DNA of 64,000 nucleotides from Locusta migratoria (lineage: Eukaryota > Arthropoda > Insecta > Orthoptera > Acrididae), in contig CM048744.1 in assembly GCA_026315105.1 (NCBI GenBank), forward strand, positions 978,180,721 to 978,244,720, read 5' to 3'. The notes under the pieces were generated by a model. It saw only the letters and a list, made by a program, of their open reading frames with translations, searched no databases and had not been told where the DNA came from. How positions within the stretch are numbered: position 1 is the stretch's first letter; each line of letters opens with the position of its first letter. Shown in pieces: positions 32,589 to 42,613 of the stretch. The translations under genes were made by a program, and so were the position numbers.

Positions 32589-32636
<48 letters not shown>
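32584..32636. repeat. (AC)n microsatellite
   Basis: An AC run with one early ACGC interruption. Unlike the runs at 11.6 and 47.7 kb, no SINE B head is visible next to it. Confidence 0.95.
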
Positions 32637-32638
<2 letters not shown>

Positions 32639-33152
32639 AGAAATTTATATACACCGATTACGTTCCATCCCAATATACTCCACCCTTTTATCATTATCAA
32701 CCCGCAAGCAACAATACAACCAATAAAACCATATTCAAAGAGTAAATATAATTTTCAAAGAGTAATTATTGTTCCGCATTTCGCGTTATATTCTTCAAAT
32801 TACTAAATATATATCAGATCGCTATAAAACCGTGCCTCTAACCATCAGATATAAATTAGTAACTGTACAAATATTTAAGTCTCTGCGATAAGCGTACAAC
32901 GAACAGACATTCACATTTATAGATATAGAGAGATTTATCAACAACGGCCTTCCTTTTGCCCTGCAGTTTCTTTTAACTAGTTTTTGTTTCGACCTACCGT
33001 TTTGGACGATTTCCTACGCCGGCGGCTAGTAGTTCTTTCGCGCCGAGAAGGCGTCTACTTTGGCTTCGAGCACGCGCGTTGGACCGTCAGCGGTGTATAC
33101 AGCGCAGCCGTTTCTGTCCTGTCTGTTTCCGGAGAGTAAGTGCATTCCGCGT
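32637..33152. other. Unassigned sequence
   Basis: AT-rich, then a GC-richer part from about 33,010. No motif recognised. Confidence 0.5.
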
Positions 33153-33200
33153 ACTCACCTGAAGATGGCAGCCAATTGGTCTGTCGAAATATCGTGTCTA
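33153..33200 (+). ncRNA. Hammerhead-like remnant of a Penelope-like element
   Basis: CTGAAGA (a permitted form of CUGANGA) is followed by U, a 5-bp stem II (GGCAG/CTGTC with one wobble) and GAAATATCGTG. Stem III would be only A-U and U-G, and the cleavage-site base would be G, which does not fit NUH. Probably an inactive pseudo-LTR remnant. Confidence 0.45.
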
Positions 33201-33654
33201 GTTGGCGACGCTATCTGGCTGCACAGCCGACAGGAGTATTAACAGTCATTACGCCGGGAAAGTCTACGCAACCGCAGCATTAGAGACACTTGCCACATCA
33301 CACGGCGCGAGAGCCACGAAGGCAGATGTTAAGCTGCAAACGCGCTAACGTTCCAGCCGGAAGATGCTCAGAAGCCACCGTCTTTTCACAGTCCCTATCA
33401 TCACATTCGTGCTTATCCAAACATACTAATTATCTTTTGTCCCACTTAAACATCCAACCAACCAATTATCTTCTATCTCCATAATTGTGTCTGAAAAACA
33501 GAAATACGTAACGGTAAGATAATCCGTATCACGTTACGTCTATCTGGGAATGTAACTACTTCGAATTTTTTTCGACATTTTCCGAAGACGATTACGACTA
33601 GCTGCAAAGCAGTGCCAATACATTACCTAGTTTTAACAACAATCCTGATAATAA
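33201..33654. other. Unassigned sequence
   Basis: Nothing recognised. Confidence 0.5.
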
Positions 33655-34428
33655 TGTCCTCCTTGTTGTGGTCTTCAGTCCGCAGACTGGTTGGATGCAG
33701 CTCTCCATGCAACCTACATCCTTTTGAATCTGCTTACTGTATTCGTCCCTCGGTCTCCCCTCTACGAGTTTTACTCCACACACTTCCTTCTAATGCTAAG
33801 TTGACGATTCCTTGATGTCTCTCAATATGTCCCACCAACCTGTCCCTTCTCTTAGAATATGCCAGAACACTTTTTCTCTCCAATTCTGTTAAGCACCTCC
33901 TCGTTAGTTAAGTGACCTACTCATTTAATCTTCATAATTCGTCTGTAGCACCACATTTCAGAAGCTTCTTTCATCTTTTGTCTGAACTCCTTATCGTCCA
34001 CGTTTCACTCCCATACAGTGTTACACTCCAGACAAATGCTTTCGGAAAGGACTTCCTGCCGCGGCGGAGTAGCCGAGCGCTCTAAAGCGTCTCGCTGCGG
34101 AGCGCGCGGTTGCTCGCCGTGGAGGTTCGAGTCCTTCCTGGGGCATGGGTGTGTGTGTTTGTCCTTAGGTTAGTTTACCTAGGTTTAAGTAGTTTGTAAG
34201 CTACGGACTGATGACCACGCAGTTTGGTCCGATAGATTTACAGACATTTGAACATTTTGAAAGGACTTCCTACCATTTAAACTTATATTGAATGTCAACA
34301 AATATCGCTTCTTCAGAAATGTGTTTCTTCCCATATCCATTCTGCTTTTTATTTTTTCTTTACTTCGGCCATCAGAAGTTATCTTGCTACCTAAATAACA
34401 AAACTCATCACTACTTTTATTGCTAATA
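33655..34428 (-). mobile_element. RTE-like LINE, 3' fragment with nested SINE B
   Basis: The minus strand carries the 3' end (CTGCGGACTGAAGACCACAA) and the C-terminal coding region with many breaks, including text for AFLKKRNLL-type and EVxxFxYLGSKI-type motifs of this family. The RTE text is continuous on both sides of the SINE at 34,058-34,258. Confidence 0.85.
34058..34258 (+). mobile_element. SINE B, full length, 13-bp target duplication
   Basis: The head GCCGCGGCGGAGTAGCCGAG, B box GGTTCGAGTCC, linker GGGTGTGTGTGTTTGTCC and tail are complete. GAAAGGACTTCCT is exact at 34,045-34,057 and 34,259-34,271. The tail hairpin (34,201-34,235) is fully paired. Confidence 0.96.
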
Positions 34429-34435
34429 ATAATAG

Positions 34436-34628
34436 TTCAAATGTCTGTAAATTATCGGACCAAACTGCGTGGTCATCAGTCCGTAGCTTACAAACTACTT
34501 AAACCTAGGTAAACTAACCTAAGGACAAGACACACACCCATGCCCCAGGAAGGACTGGAACCTCCACGGCGAGCAACCGCGCGCTCCGCAGCGAGACGCT
34601 TTAGACCGCTTGGCTACTCCACCGCGTC
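34436..34628 (-). mobile_element. SINE B with AATAATAATAG target duplication
   Basis: Complete tail and head on the minus strand, lacking only the outermost head bases. AATAATAATAG is repeated at 34,425-34,435 and 34,629-34,639; because this is low complexity, the duplication is slightly less certain. Confidence 0.92.
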
Positions 34629-34788
34629 AATAATAATAGTAATAATAACAAAGTACAGGATGTATAAAAAGAATATGATTTTGTTTTGAGATATGTGGAT
34701 GCACAACGTACTGTTGGAAAGAGCAAAATTGGACTTTTACATGATTCGCGCTAGATAGCAGCATTGTGCGCACACTTCACTTGTAAAA

Positions 34789-35870
34789 ATGGCATCGGGA
34801 CAACAGAGAGCGTTTTGTGTTCTGCCTTTTGCGACGTGTGGGTGAGTAATTACTGTTCAGCGTGACTTTACTGGATCCTCCTACACGCCAGAGCATTAGA
34901 CAAGTCCGGAAAACAGGTTGTTTGTGTAAAGGAAAATTGCTGGATAGTCGCAGAGTTTGCGCAGACGTTGAACGCGTCCCCCTAGGTTTCACGTAGTCCG
35001 CAGAAATCCGTTCGTCGTGGAGCTCGACAGCTCAACTTGCCCCCTACTGTCCGTCCGGCATGTGTTGTTTCGACGTTTCCACAACCAAGAAAACATACCA
35101 ATTTCAGCTATTCATTCTTGGCAAGATGCAGCATGACAATTTTGTTCCATGCTGAGTGCTTAGTAACGAGGCAACATTTCATTTAAATGGAAGGATGAAC
35201 CGTCATAATGTTAGAATGTGGGGTTGGGAAGAACCACATGATATTTAACAATATGATAAGGACTCTCCAAAAGTGAATGTATTTTGTGCAGTTTACTGTA
35301 AAAGGTGTACGGTCCATTTTTCTTTGCCGATAACACTGTTACAGGAAGCACGTATCTCGATATGCTTCAGATCATTGTTTTCCCATCTGGGGACTGATTC
35401 TATGAAGCAGAATGTGGCGCCGTCACACTGGAGTATGACAGTGCGGGAGTTTTGAAATCAAAGGATTACTGAACGATGGCTCGATCGCACTGGACCCAAT
35501 GGTACAGACTTACATTACTGACCTCCAAGGTCGTCGTTCCTGACTGTATCTGATTATTTCATGTGGAGGTTTAGAAAAGACTGTGTGCCTGTCGAGCGTT
35601 CTGCGTCGCGTCAGTCACAGTCTGCACGGCCACTACGGTCGGTGGTTCGAATCCCCCCTCGGGCATGGATATTTGTGCCGTCCTTTGTGTTAGCTAGTTC
35701 ATAAGTAGTTTGTAAATTTAGGGACTGATGACCCCGTATTTAAGTCCCATAAGCTATACAAACATTTGAACATTTTTGTTTGTGTGCCTCCGTTTGCAAC
35801 AATACAATGAACTGAGATTGCGCGTAAGAACAGCTGTGGAAGCAGTTAACACATGGCGTGCTAACTCGTG
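34789..35870 (+). pseudogene. IS630-like (Tc1/mariner superfamily) transposase, decayed
   Basis: The start codon context gives MASGQQRAFCVLPFA, matching an N-terminal helix-turn-helix of a common insect transposase family, then TVQRDF. Later frames give SECILC- or KVNVFCAVYCKK-like text, VYGPFFFADNTVTG and TYLDMLQIIVFP, part of the RNase-H-like catalytic core. Near the end NxAxSHWSM-like text stands where the family has QDGAPPHW. A SINE A splits the C-terminal part (35,591-35,780), after which CLRLQQYNELRLRVRTAVEAV resumes. Stops, frameshifts and deletions rule out activity. The left boundary is probably near 34,652, where TACAGGATGTATAAAAAG resembles a terminal repeat. Confidence 0.82.
35591..35780 (+). 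mobile_element. SINE A with diverged head, 9-bp target duplication
   Basis: B box GGTTCGAATCC and tail are clear; the A-box part is diverged (GTCGAGCGTTCTGCG). TGTGTGCCT is repeated at 35,582-35,590 and 35,781-35,789 within the transposase remnant. Confidence 0.9.
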
Positions 35871-36184
35871 TGGCAAGGGGACATACTGAATACCTATGAA
35901 AAGGTACGACAAAAAAGTTGAGTGTATTGGTTTTAGAAATGAAGACGTGCCAAATAGGATGGTTGTGCTTAATACAGCCAGCCTACTCTCGTCATCCAGA
36001 GGCTGTTGCCGCAGCCTCGGTAACATTAGGAGCGGCGGGCAGCGACTAGCAAGTAATGAGTAAGTATAACGCAAGCAGCTGGAGAGATAGGCGAGGTTAT
36101 CGGCGGGCCAGGCGTAAACACGGCGCCTGCCAGCTCTCCAGGCTTCCGACGTGGCTGTCCGACAGTAGTTGCTCAAATCAGATG
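35871..36184. other. Unassigned sequence
   Basis: Open frames on both strands but no known motif; the 3' part is GC-rich. Confidence 0.5.
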
Positions 36185-36355
36185 GCTGTCAAGCTTAAGG
36201 GAGGTAACTGCGGGGTCATCAGTCCCAGAACTGACAAACTGCTTACGATCTACCTTATACTGAAGACGACACAAACAGCCAAGCCCTAGGGGGGAACGGC
36301 CACGCGCATCGTAGCATGGCGCCTCAATGCGCTCGGCCGCTCCGCCGCGGTGCGA
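36185..36355 (-). mobile_element. SINE A2, diverged
   Basis: Minus strand: GCGGCGGAGCGGCCGAGCGC head, damaged B box, GTTTGTGTCGTCTTCAG linker and GGGACTGATGACCCCGCAG tail. The descending side of the tail hairpin is mutated (CCTCCC). Confidence 0.85.
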
Positions 36356-36728
36356 CTAGTTGTCACCACACTTCAACCTGCCAGATCCTACACATCATAC
36401 CTCACGCAGTACTTACCGAAGCTGCACTCCCACACCCCTTAACCTCCATTAACTAACAAATTATAACCTCGTTTCAGTATTTCTCCTCTCAATCTATTTT
36501 ATACTGCTATTTTGGAAAAAGTGACATTTTTAGTCCGTATACTTATATAATTGTGTCTCGATACCTCATGGTCTGTTCTCCCTGATGCGGGAATACAGTA
36601 TTGTGGCTGCGAGCATTACAGAACAAATAGGCTGTGGTATAGGAAAGAGACAGCGTGGCGAATGGAGATTCGGGTGTGGCGGGAGACGTGCAGGAAAGAG
36701 TCCTCTGCAGTCGGGTTGATCACTGTGT
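36356..36728. other. Unassigned sequence
   Basis: Nothing recognised. Confidence 0.5.
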
Positions 36729-36810
36729 GCTCGGTGGCGGAGTGCTCAATGCATCTGCCTAGTAAGCAGGAGATCCCGGGTTCGAATCCCGGCCGGGCAC
36801 AAATTTTCAT
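36729..36810 (+). mobile_element. SINE E head (Thr-tRNA-like) and start of body
   Basis: The segment has an A-box-like GGTGGCGGAGTGCTC, an anticodon arm CTGC-CTAGTAA-GCAG (anticodon position AGT) and CGGGTTCGAATCCCGG. CACAAATTTTCATTCGCCG follows, also seen at 45,391. A functional tRNA-Thr is unlikely because the D arm and acceptor stem are broken. Confidence 0.75.
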
Positions 36811-37145
36811 TCGCCGCACTTGGGTATTACATCTGAACCTAGTACAGTGAAGCCATAACTGATCTCAAATTGAGATTTATTTCATTTTGAACCCGTCGTT
36901 GTGTTAATCAGCAGCACAACATAATGGAACCGAGTTTTCAATTTGTGTAAATGAATAACAACAACAATTCTAACGTAAAAGTTCGTTTACAACATTTGTC
37001 ATTATCATGAATAATATTTACACTTCAGTAAGCGATTCCAATCATCTCTTTGCTTTGTAGGGCATCAAATAACCGAGGATTTTTCGCCAAAAGCAAAATT
37101 ATGTGCATAAGCAAAATTTAAATGACAAGCATGTGAAGGTGAACA
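36811..37145. other. Unassigned sequence, possible 5' part of a PLE pseudo-LTR
   Basis: No motif of its own; it leads directly into the hammerhead that follows. Confidence 0.35.
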
Positions 37146-37187
37146 GCCGTCTGATGATGAACTGAAAAGTTTGAAACTGGTAACGGC
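37146..37187 (+). ncRNA. Hammerhead ribozyme, type I, PLE-like, core intact
   Basis: Stem I: GCCGT (37,146-37,150) pairs perfectly with ACGGC (37,183-37,187). Core box CTGATGA is at 37,151-37,157, then one U. Stem II: GAACT with AGTTT (five pairs including one G-U) closed by a GAAA tetraloop. Then GAAA at 37,173-37,176. Stem III: AC with GT around a 2-nt loop; the predicted cut is after A 37,182 (GUA, a valid NUH). The unpaired base after CTGATGA and the tiny stem III match the motifs at 23.6 and 25.7 kb. No PLE coding sequence is recognised nearby, so this is probably a solitary pseudo-LTR. Activity of such short-stem-III forms may need dimers. Confidence 0.85.
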
Positions 37188-37997
37188 GCTATTTAGCAAA
37201 TAAATAGCATAATCAAATTTCTTCCCCTCTCTAGTGATTGTCTTTTCCTCTTTTGCCAGTAGATTTGCATTTTGGTTGACTGCCTTCTTCGCTCTCTCGT
37301 GACCATTTGCTGGCAGGGCATGAAACTGTAGTAGCAGGTGGAGTAACGTTTTTAGTAGTTTTGACATTTTCTCTGAAAACGTGTCGATCCTGAATATCCT
37401 CAAATGAAAATTTAGCTTCTTGCAAATTCTCTTTAAATAGTCTTGCCCATTTCGAATATGATTTTTTTTTTTTTTTCGAAATTGATGACTGTGTGCAATG
37501 AGCTTTGGGAGTTCATTCTTTCGAGATGACCGGAAAACACTATTCTCCGGTTCCTCATGCTGATAATACCTTCTGAGTATTCATACAATTTTATTCTTAT
37601 TAATAATGAATTTTATTGACAAACTAGCGGGGTTGTCGTGAAAACTCCCCTTTCTCTCATGATGGACAACTTTTGCATCGAAGTTTTTGAGGAGAAGGCC
37701 TTGCACTCTACAATTTTCTTAAGCGTACATCTCCGGAATTGACGTGGCCGGCAGCTTTGCAGTACAAGCTCATACGAATGAAACTCTTCACCAATTCCTA
37801 GATCAACTGAATTTAGTTTGTCATGGAGTTGGTATAGGGTAGACCACCAAACTGTTTGTACCTGTTAGTGGTCAGTTGTCAACCCCCACCCTCCAAATCC
37901 CTCCCCAACTCAAATCAAATCAAATGTGTTCTCAGAATACTTCAACACGACACACACGTGACTACTGATAAAGACCATCTACATTCTACACACAGAA
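37188..37997. other. Unassigned sequence
   Basis: The first 50 bp (TTTAGCAAATAAATAGCA) may be the downstream part of the PLE remnant. A 112-codon minus frame at 37,065-37,403 overlaps the ribozyme and is not supported. Otherwise nothing. Confidence 0.45.
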
Positions 37998-38009
37998 GAA
38001 CATCACAAA

Positions 38010-38201
38010 GCCGGCCGCGGTGGCCGAGGAGACTAAGGCGCTCCAGTCACGGTCTTCACGGCCACTACGGTCGGGGGTTCGAATCCCCCCTCGGGCATGG
38101 ATATTTGTGCCGTCCTAGTTTGTAAGTAGTTCATAAGTAGTTTGTAAGTTTAGGGACTGATGACCCCGTAGTTAAGTCCCATAGACTTTACAAACATTTT
38201 T
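38010..38201 (+). mobile_element. SINE A, full length, 12-bp target duplication
   Basis: Complete head GCCGGCCGCGGTGGCCGAGG, B box GGGGGTTCGAATCCC, TGGATATTTGTGCCGTCC linker and tail. GAACATCACAAA is exact at 37,998-38,009 and 38,202-38,213. A good reference copy for the window. Confidence 0.97.
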
Positions 38202-38213
38202 GAACATCACAAA

Positions 38214-39670
38214 AAAGCTTTAGAATTCCACTAAGTAACTAAGAGTATCCGAAAGACTGGGGATTCAAACAGAAGGCTAATGGTACGTCACAAAGTTGAA
38301 TAGGAAGTGTTCAAGTCTGCGGCCATCCTTTGGTTTGTAAGCAATATTCTAAAACACGTCATGCACTATCTAGACAACACTGACAGTGGTGGAGGACCTG
38401 AATCAAAATATGACTTGGGTGTATATGATTCCCGGTCAGTATGCTTAGACATACATCGTGCGTACTTTACATACAGTTAAAACTTTGCGTGGCAATCCCT
38501 GCACTACGCCGAACTGACAATTGCTACGCGCACTGTCTGTGTCTGTCGATGGAACCAACGTGAATGTTCTTCAGACACGCATGTCTGTCTCAAGGAATAG
38601 AAATTGTGGCGACTACCGCTATCAAATTAAATGCAAGAATACGCATCAGAATCAGCTGTACAATTTTCAGGCACCTGCAACGGTATCGGGTTCTCATTAA
38701 CCCAGATAAGCGGGACTTCGCTGGGTTTTATCCTTTTGTAAAGCACCGAATTTGTAATTCCAGATAAGAATTTTTTAAACTAAAATCCTGAATGAACAAA
38801 ACATGTATTTACTGGTAACATGAAACATGTTGAAATTATAGTGTGGGTTTTGTTTTGGGGGAAAACTCGTCAGGGGTAATTCTGCCGCCTTGTTGGAAGT
38901 CGTCTTATTTGTGGCCACGTGGGCGAATTTTGTGACGATGATAAAATGTTGATGAGGGCAACACTCAACACCACTCGCCAGACAATAAGTGAACCCCAGC
39001 CTCCTGCTTGGTAATAAGTGACGCTGTCCACCGACCTATGGAGAGAGGACTAAGGCATGATATATTAACGAGATGATACTGCAGTGCCTTCTGCCTTATT
39101 AAATTCCGTTCCCAGCAACATTAATTTCGTCGTTCTTACCTAATTGACGGCCTAATTGACCAATCTACTAACATATTATTCAAAAGTACTGCTTCAGTTA
39201 CACGTTTTATGAAGAACACACTCTTTCCTATGTATTCCCTATATTTCTGTGTTGTTGTGACAAATCTAGATTTCCGTCACTGTGTGACCATTATCTCGTT
39301 GAAAATTACGTTCAAACTGATGCAGCAAACTGAAAATTTTTGTACGTATTTATCTACGTTTTAAGCATTGATAATGGCCACAAAAGTGATGGACATCTAG
39401 AACTGCCACAATAAAGAAATATTTGCCACTTATTGCTGCTCACCTACATCTTTAGAACAGTCGCCTAGCACCACAATTTCGACATGGAATCAGACCTGAC
39501 ACTCTTTCCTAATCTGAACTTGCGTAGCCAACCAAATACGCAATACTCAGGTCAAAACATTCTTATTACCAGGAGGCGTCACACTTTGTTACTCCCCCCC
39601 CCTCCCCATATTCAAAAAGAAGCAGGCAATGGACTCTCACAGACGAATATACCTAAATTTCTAAACAAAT

Positions 39671-39672
<2 letters not shown>
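38214..39672. other. Unassigned sequence
   Basis: About 1.46 kb with no recognised element, tRNA-like box or open frame of note. Confidence 0.5.

Positions 39673-39673
<1 letters not shown>

Positions 39674-39762
<89 letters not shown>
39674..39762. repeat. Compound (CT)n(CA)n microsatellite
   Basis: A CT run of about 40 bp passes directly into a CA run of about 48 bp. Confidence 0.98.
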
Positions 39763-39763
<1 letters not shown>

Positions 39764-39846
39764 TATAAATGGGGGAGAGAGACACTCTCTACGGGCACTG
39801 AAAATGAATCTTTTTGACATGTAGCAGAAAGCTTGTGTACAAATTC

Positions 39847-39960
39847 CTACTTGCTAGCTACTTCACCTGACGGATCCGATCTCCAAGAGAATTGACTTCA
39901 GGTTGAAACAAGTCGTAACGTACCTGAAACAGAAAATTTTTCTGTACTCCAATTTCATAA
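39847..39960 (+). repeat. Dispersed unclassified repeat, copy 2
   Basis: Same-strand match to 24-135 (AAGTCGTAACGTACCTGAAA and flanks), diverging on both sides. Confidence 0.6.
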
Positions 39961-40394
39961 CTAGACAAAAACAGTGTAATATATTTTGTAGGGTTGAAAT
40001 CAATGCTTATAAAATAATAAACAGATTTCTACTAAATTATTTTTATTGACATAAAAAAGCTGTCTTGGAACTTAAAAGATCTTCAAAAATATCTCAAACT
40101 ACATGAAATTGAAATAAATATTAGATTATCAAACCGAATTTTCAGGGGACTGAGAACATCCAAAACAGAGAATGAAAATAAGGGAATTATTAAATAAAAG
40201 ATAACAGATATAGGAGCATACCGACTACGAGTAAGGAATTCGAAGACATTTTATTATCTATTCAGGCTTCAAAAAACACAAGCTAAAAGCAAAGCACAAA
40301 AACCTTTGTATTTTTGACAAAATTGTTACAAAATTCAATCGATCAACTATTTTTCGAGTTCTTCGTTGCCGAACGTATTCTCAGATGAAGAGAC
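39961..40394. other. Unassigned AT-rich sequence
   Basis: Nothing recognised. Confidence 0.5.
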
Positions 40395-40477
40395 TTCACA
40401 GGACAGGGTAGCGTGGAGAGCTGCATCAAACGAGGCTGCGGACTGAAGACAACAACAACAACAACAACAACAACAAC
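40395..40477 (+). mobile_element. RTE-like LINE, extreme 3' end with (CAA)n tail
   Basis: GTGGAGAGCTGCATCAAACG and GCGGACTGAAGAC precede an 11-unit CAA tail. Only the last 80 bp or so of the element are present. Confidence 0.88.
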
Positions 40478-41354
40478 TGCTAAGACAAACATAAGCAGGC
40501 TATATTACAACTGACTAAACGCTGCCACGGCTAAGTATGGCATCAAATTAAGCTACTCTTGCGAACACTGCCTTAACGTGAAAATACTTCCATTAACCAA
40601 TACTCATGTGGCTACGTTGAACGAAGTACGGGCCTGACTACATTTTTTCCGTTTACTGCGTAAACAAAAAGATATGATGGTTCACCGGCTGTGGAGCAAG
40701 CGAGGTGTAATTGTCTACGAAAGAAAAAAAGAGAGATCATCGTTTTCAAGTTGGTATTCGTACCCTCCATCCCCTCTCTGTCAACATTCTTCTTCCTCTC
40801 CTACTTCCCCCTCCTTTTCCTAACCATTCCTCGTCTGTCATCCCTACTTCACTTCTTTTCGTCATCCACATCTCCTCCTCCTCCTTTCGCATCCATATCC
40901 GCCTTCTTCCTCTACGAGTCCATATCCTCCTCGCCCTTTCTCTACGTTTCTCTTGACCTTATTACTTCTTCTCATTCCCTTTAAGAAATATGTTTTCCAT
41001 CTTAGGCAGAAATCGATCCAAGAGCTTACAAAGATATGTTGAACATATGTATTAGTCACATACACTATACATGTCAATGTCTGAATTTCGGCTGATTTAT
41101 AAAGTACGACTCGAGAGTGCATTTAAAATGTATTGTACGGAAGTTATTTATTAAGGAATGGAAGGAAGAAGGGTAAGCGTCTTCATTGTGCATGCTCTCT
41201 TACACTGACCATTATGGATTCACGTGGGAGGTCGAATGTATGAGCACATCTGCGGTAAAGTAAATGAACCAAACGCAGCCTTCGCGTGTGAATACTTATT
41301 ATATTGGGGTGGTGTGTGTCCTTTCGGACGACAGGCGAGCGCGAGATGCCATGT
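40478..41354. other. Unassigned sequence with a pyrimidine-rich tract
   Basis: About 40,760-40,980 is strongly C/T-rich on the plus strand, which gives long but meaningless open frames. Nothing else. Confidence 0.5.
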
Positions 41355-41620
41355 GGTTAGGGCGACCGCTGGCCTGAAGCGGGAGACGCCGGCCGCAGTG
41401 GCGCGCTAGTCACAGTCTGCACGGCCGCTACGGTCGGTGGTTCCAATGCCCCCTCGGGCATAGATGTTTGTGTCGTATTTTAGTATAAGCTTGTTCATAA
41501 GTAGTTTGTAAGTTTAGGGACTGATGACCCCGTAGTTAAGTCCCATAAGCTATACAAACATTTGAACATTTGAAGCGGGAGACCTGGGTTTGATTCCCGG
41601 TCCGGCTCACATTTTCTCGC
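41355..41620 (+). mobile_element. SINE E split by a SINE A
   Basis: GTTAGGGCGACCGCTGGCC and GAAGCGGGAGAC form the first half of a tRNA-like head; after the SINE the B box TGGGTTTGATTCCCGG and CACATTTTCTCGC tail follow. The same head reads continuously at 45,318-45,391. Confidence 0.82.
41388..41570 (+). mobile_element. SINE A inside SINE E, 13-bp target duplication
   Basis: GCCGGCCGCAGTGG head with an internal deletion, mutated B box (GGTTCCAATGCC), intact tail. TGAAGCGGGAGAC is exact at 41,375-41,387 and 41,571-41,583. Confidence 0.95.
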
Positions 41621-41856
41621 TTGTCGGCATTGTATAATTTCAATGTCCTAATCCAGACAGTGTCAATCCTTTTCTTAATAATCCCTTTTTTTCCTTTCTT
41701 AATACATAATTTGCAAATGCAATAAGGCTGCGAACAAGGTACAGTGTCTGTTCTCACCGATATATCCGAAAGAACAGACACCACACCACTATAATAAGTA
41801 TCTGTTGTATTCAGCCGTCCTAATTTTAGCCTGCAGTTTCCTTTTCAGGCACCTCA

Positions 41857-41860
<4 letters not shown>

Positions 41861-41923
<63 letters not shown>

Positions 41924-42000
41924 GAGGGAGGACTCAATCTCCGACGGGAGCGGCCGCGCGATCCATGACATGGAGCCTTAGAGTGCGCGAGCATTGCCGC
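41861..42000. repeat. (CT)n microsatellite next to a SINE head remnant
   Basis: The CT run covers 41,861-41,921. The minus strand of the next 80 bp resembles a SINE A2/B head and B box (GGAGATTGAGTCCTCC), heavily diverged. The run sits where SINE B has its GTGTGT linker, on the 3' side of the B box. Confidence 0.75.
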
Positions 42001-42427
42001 TGAAGCGAGTGGCACATAGTTCGCAGGCAAGTTCAGTAGTATACGTGAATACAGTATACGAAATGTGTGGCGAATACAGTTAGTAATATCGAAGTATTAA
42101 TTTAAAACTTTTGTGCCTGATCCGATAGTTACACTTTATGAATAGCAACAATATAGCAAGGCATGAACTTTTTCATTTTTGTGGGGGGGGGGGGGGGGGG
42201 GGGGTTGGAGAGTCGGTCGCTCCCTAACGTACCTGGTTATCAGTCTCTCCTACTTGGAACAGACTAGTCGGCACAGCCATGAATGAAATAAAAAAGCTGT
42301 CTTCCCACGAATCGAGAAGAAGAAAGGTCGAACATGTACTGAACAGCAAATAAGGCCTAGAGTAAATGATAGATGAAGAAACCAGAACAGAGAAAGAGCT
42401 GGAGATCTATCACAATGGGTGTAGTAT
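42001..42427. other. Unassigned sequence with a G homopolymer
   Basis: A run of about 23 G lies at 42,182-42,204. Nothing else is recognised. Confidence 0.6.
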
Positions 42428-42613
42428 ATCGCAGTGGCCGAGCGGTCTGCGGCGCGCCAGTCAGTCCGCACGACCACTACGGTCGGGGTTTCGAATCCCC
42501 CCTCGGACATCGATATTTGTGCCGTCGTTAGTATTAGTTAGTTCATAAGTAGTTTGTAAGTTTAGGGACTGATGACCCCGCAGTTAAGTCCCATAAGCTC
42601 TACAAACATTTTT
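42428..42613 (+). mobile_element. SINE A
   Basis: Starts GCAGTGGCCGAGCGG, with B box GGGGTTTCGAATCC (one-base insertion) and full tail. ATCGCAG occurs on both sides but is short and overlaps the head, so the duplication is tentative. Confidence 0.9.

Noticed and set aside
32444..32806. 120-codon plus-strand frame with Thr-His repeats
   Set aside because: The repeat is the (AC)n run read in frame; no homology elsewhere.
36729..36800. Functional tRNA-Thr gene
   Set aside because: The anticodon arm and T arm look right but the D arm and acceptor stem do not close, and the following sequence is shared with other SINE E copies.
38150..38184. CTGATGA in SINE A and B tails as a hammerhead core
   Set aside because: There is no GAAA box or cleavage triplet in the right place; the word lies partly in a simple hairpin instead. 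I report it as a conserved hairpin only.
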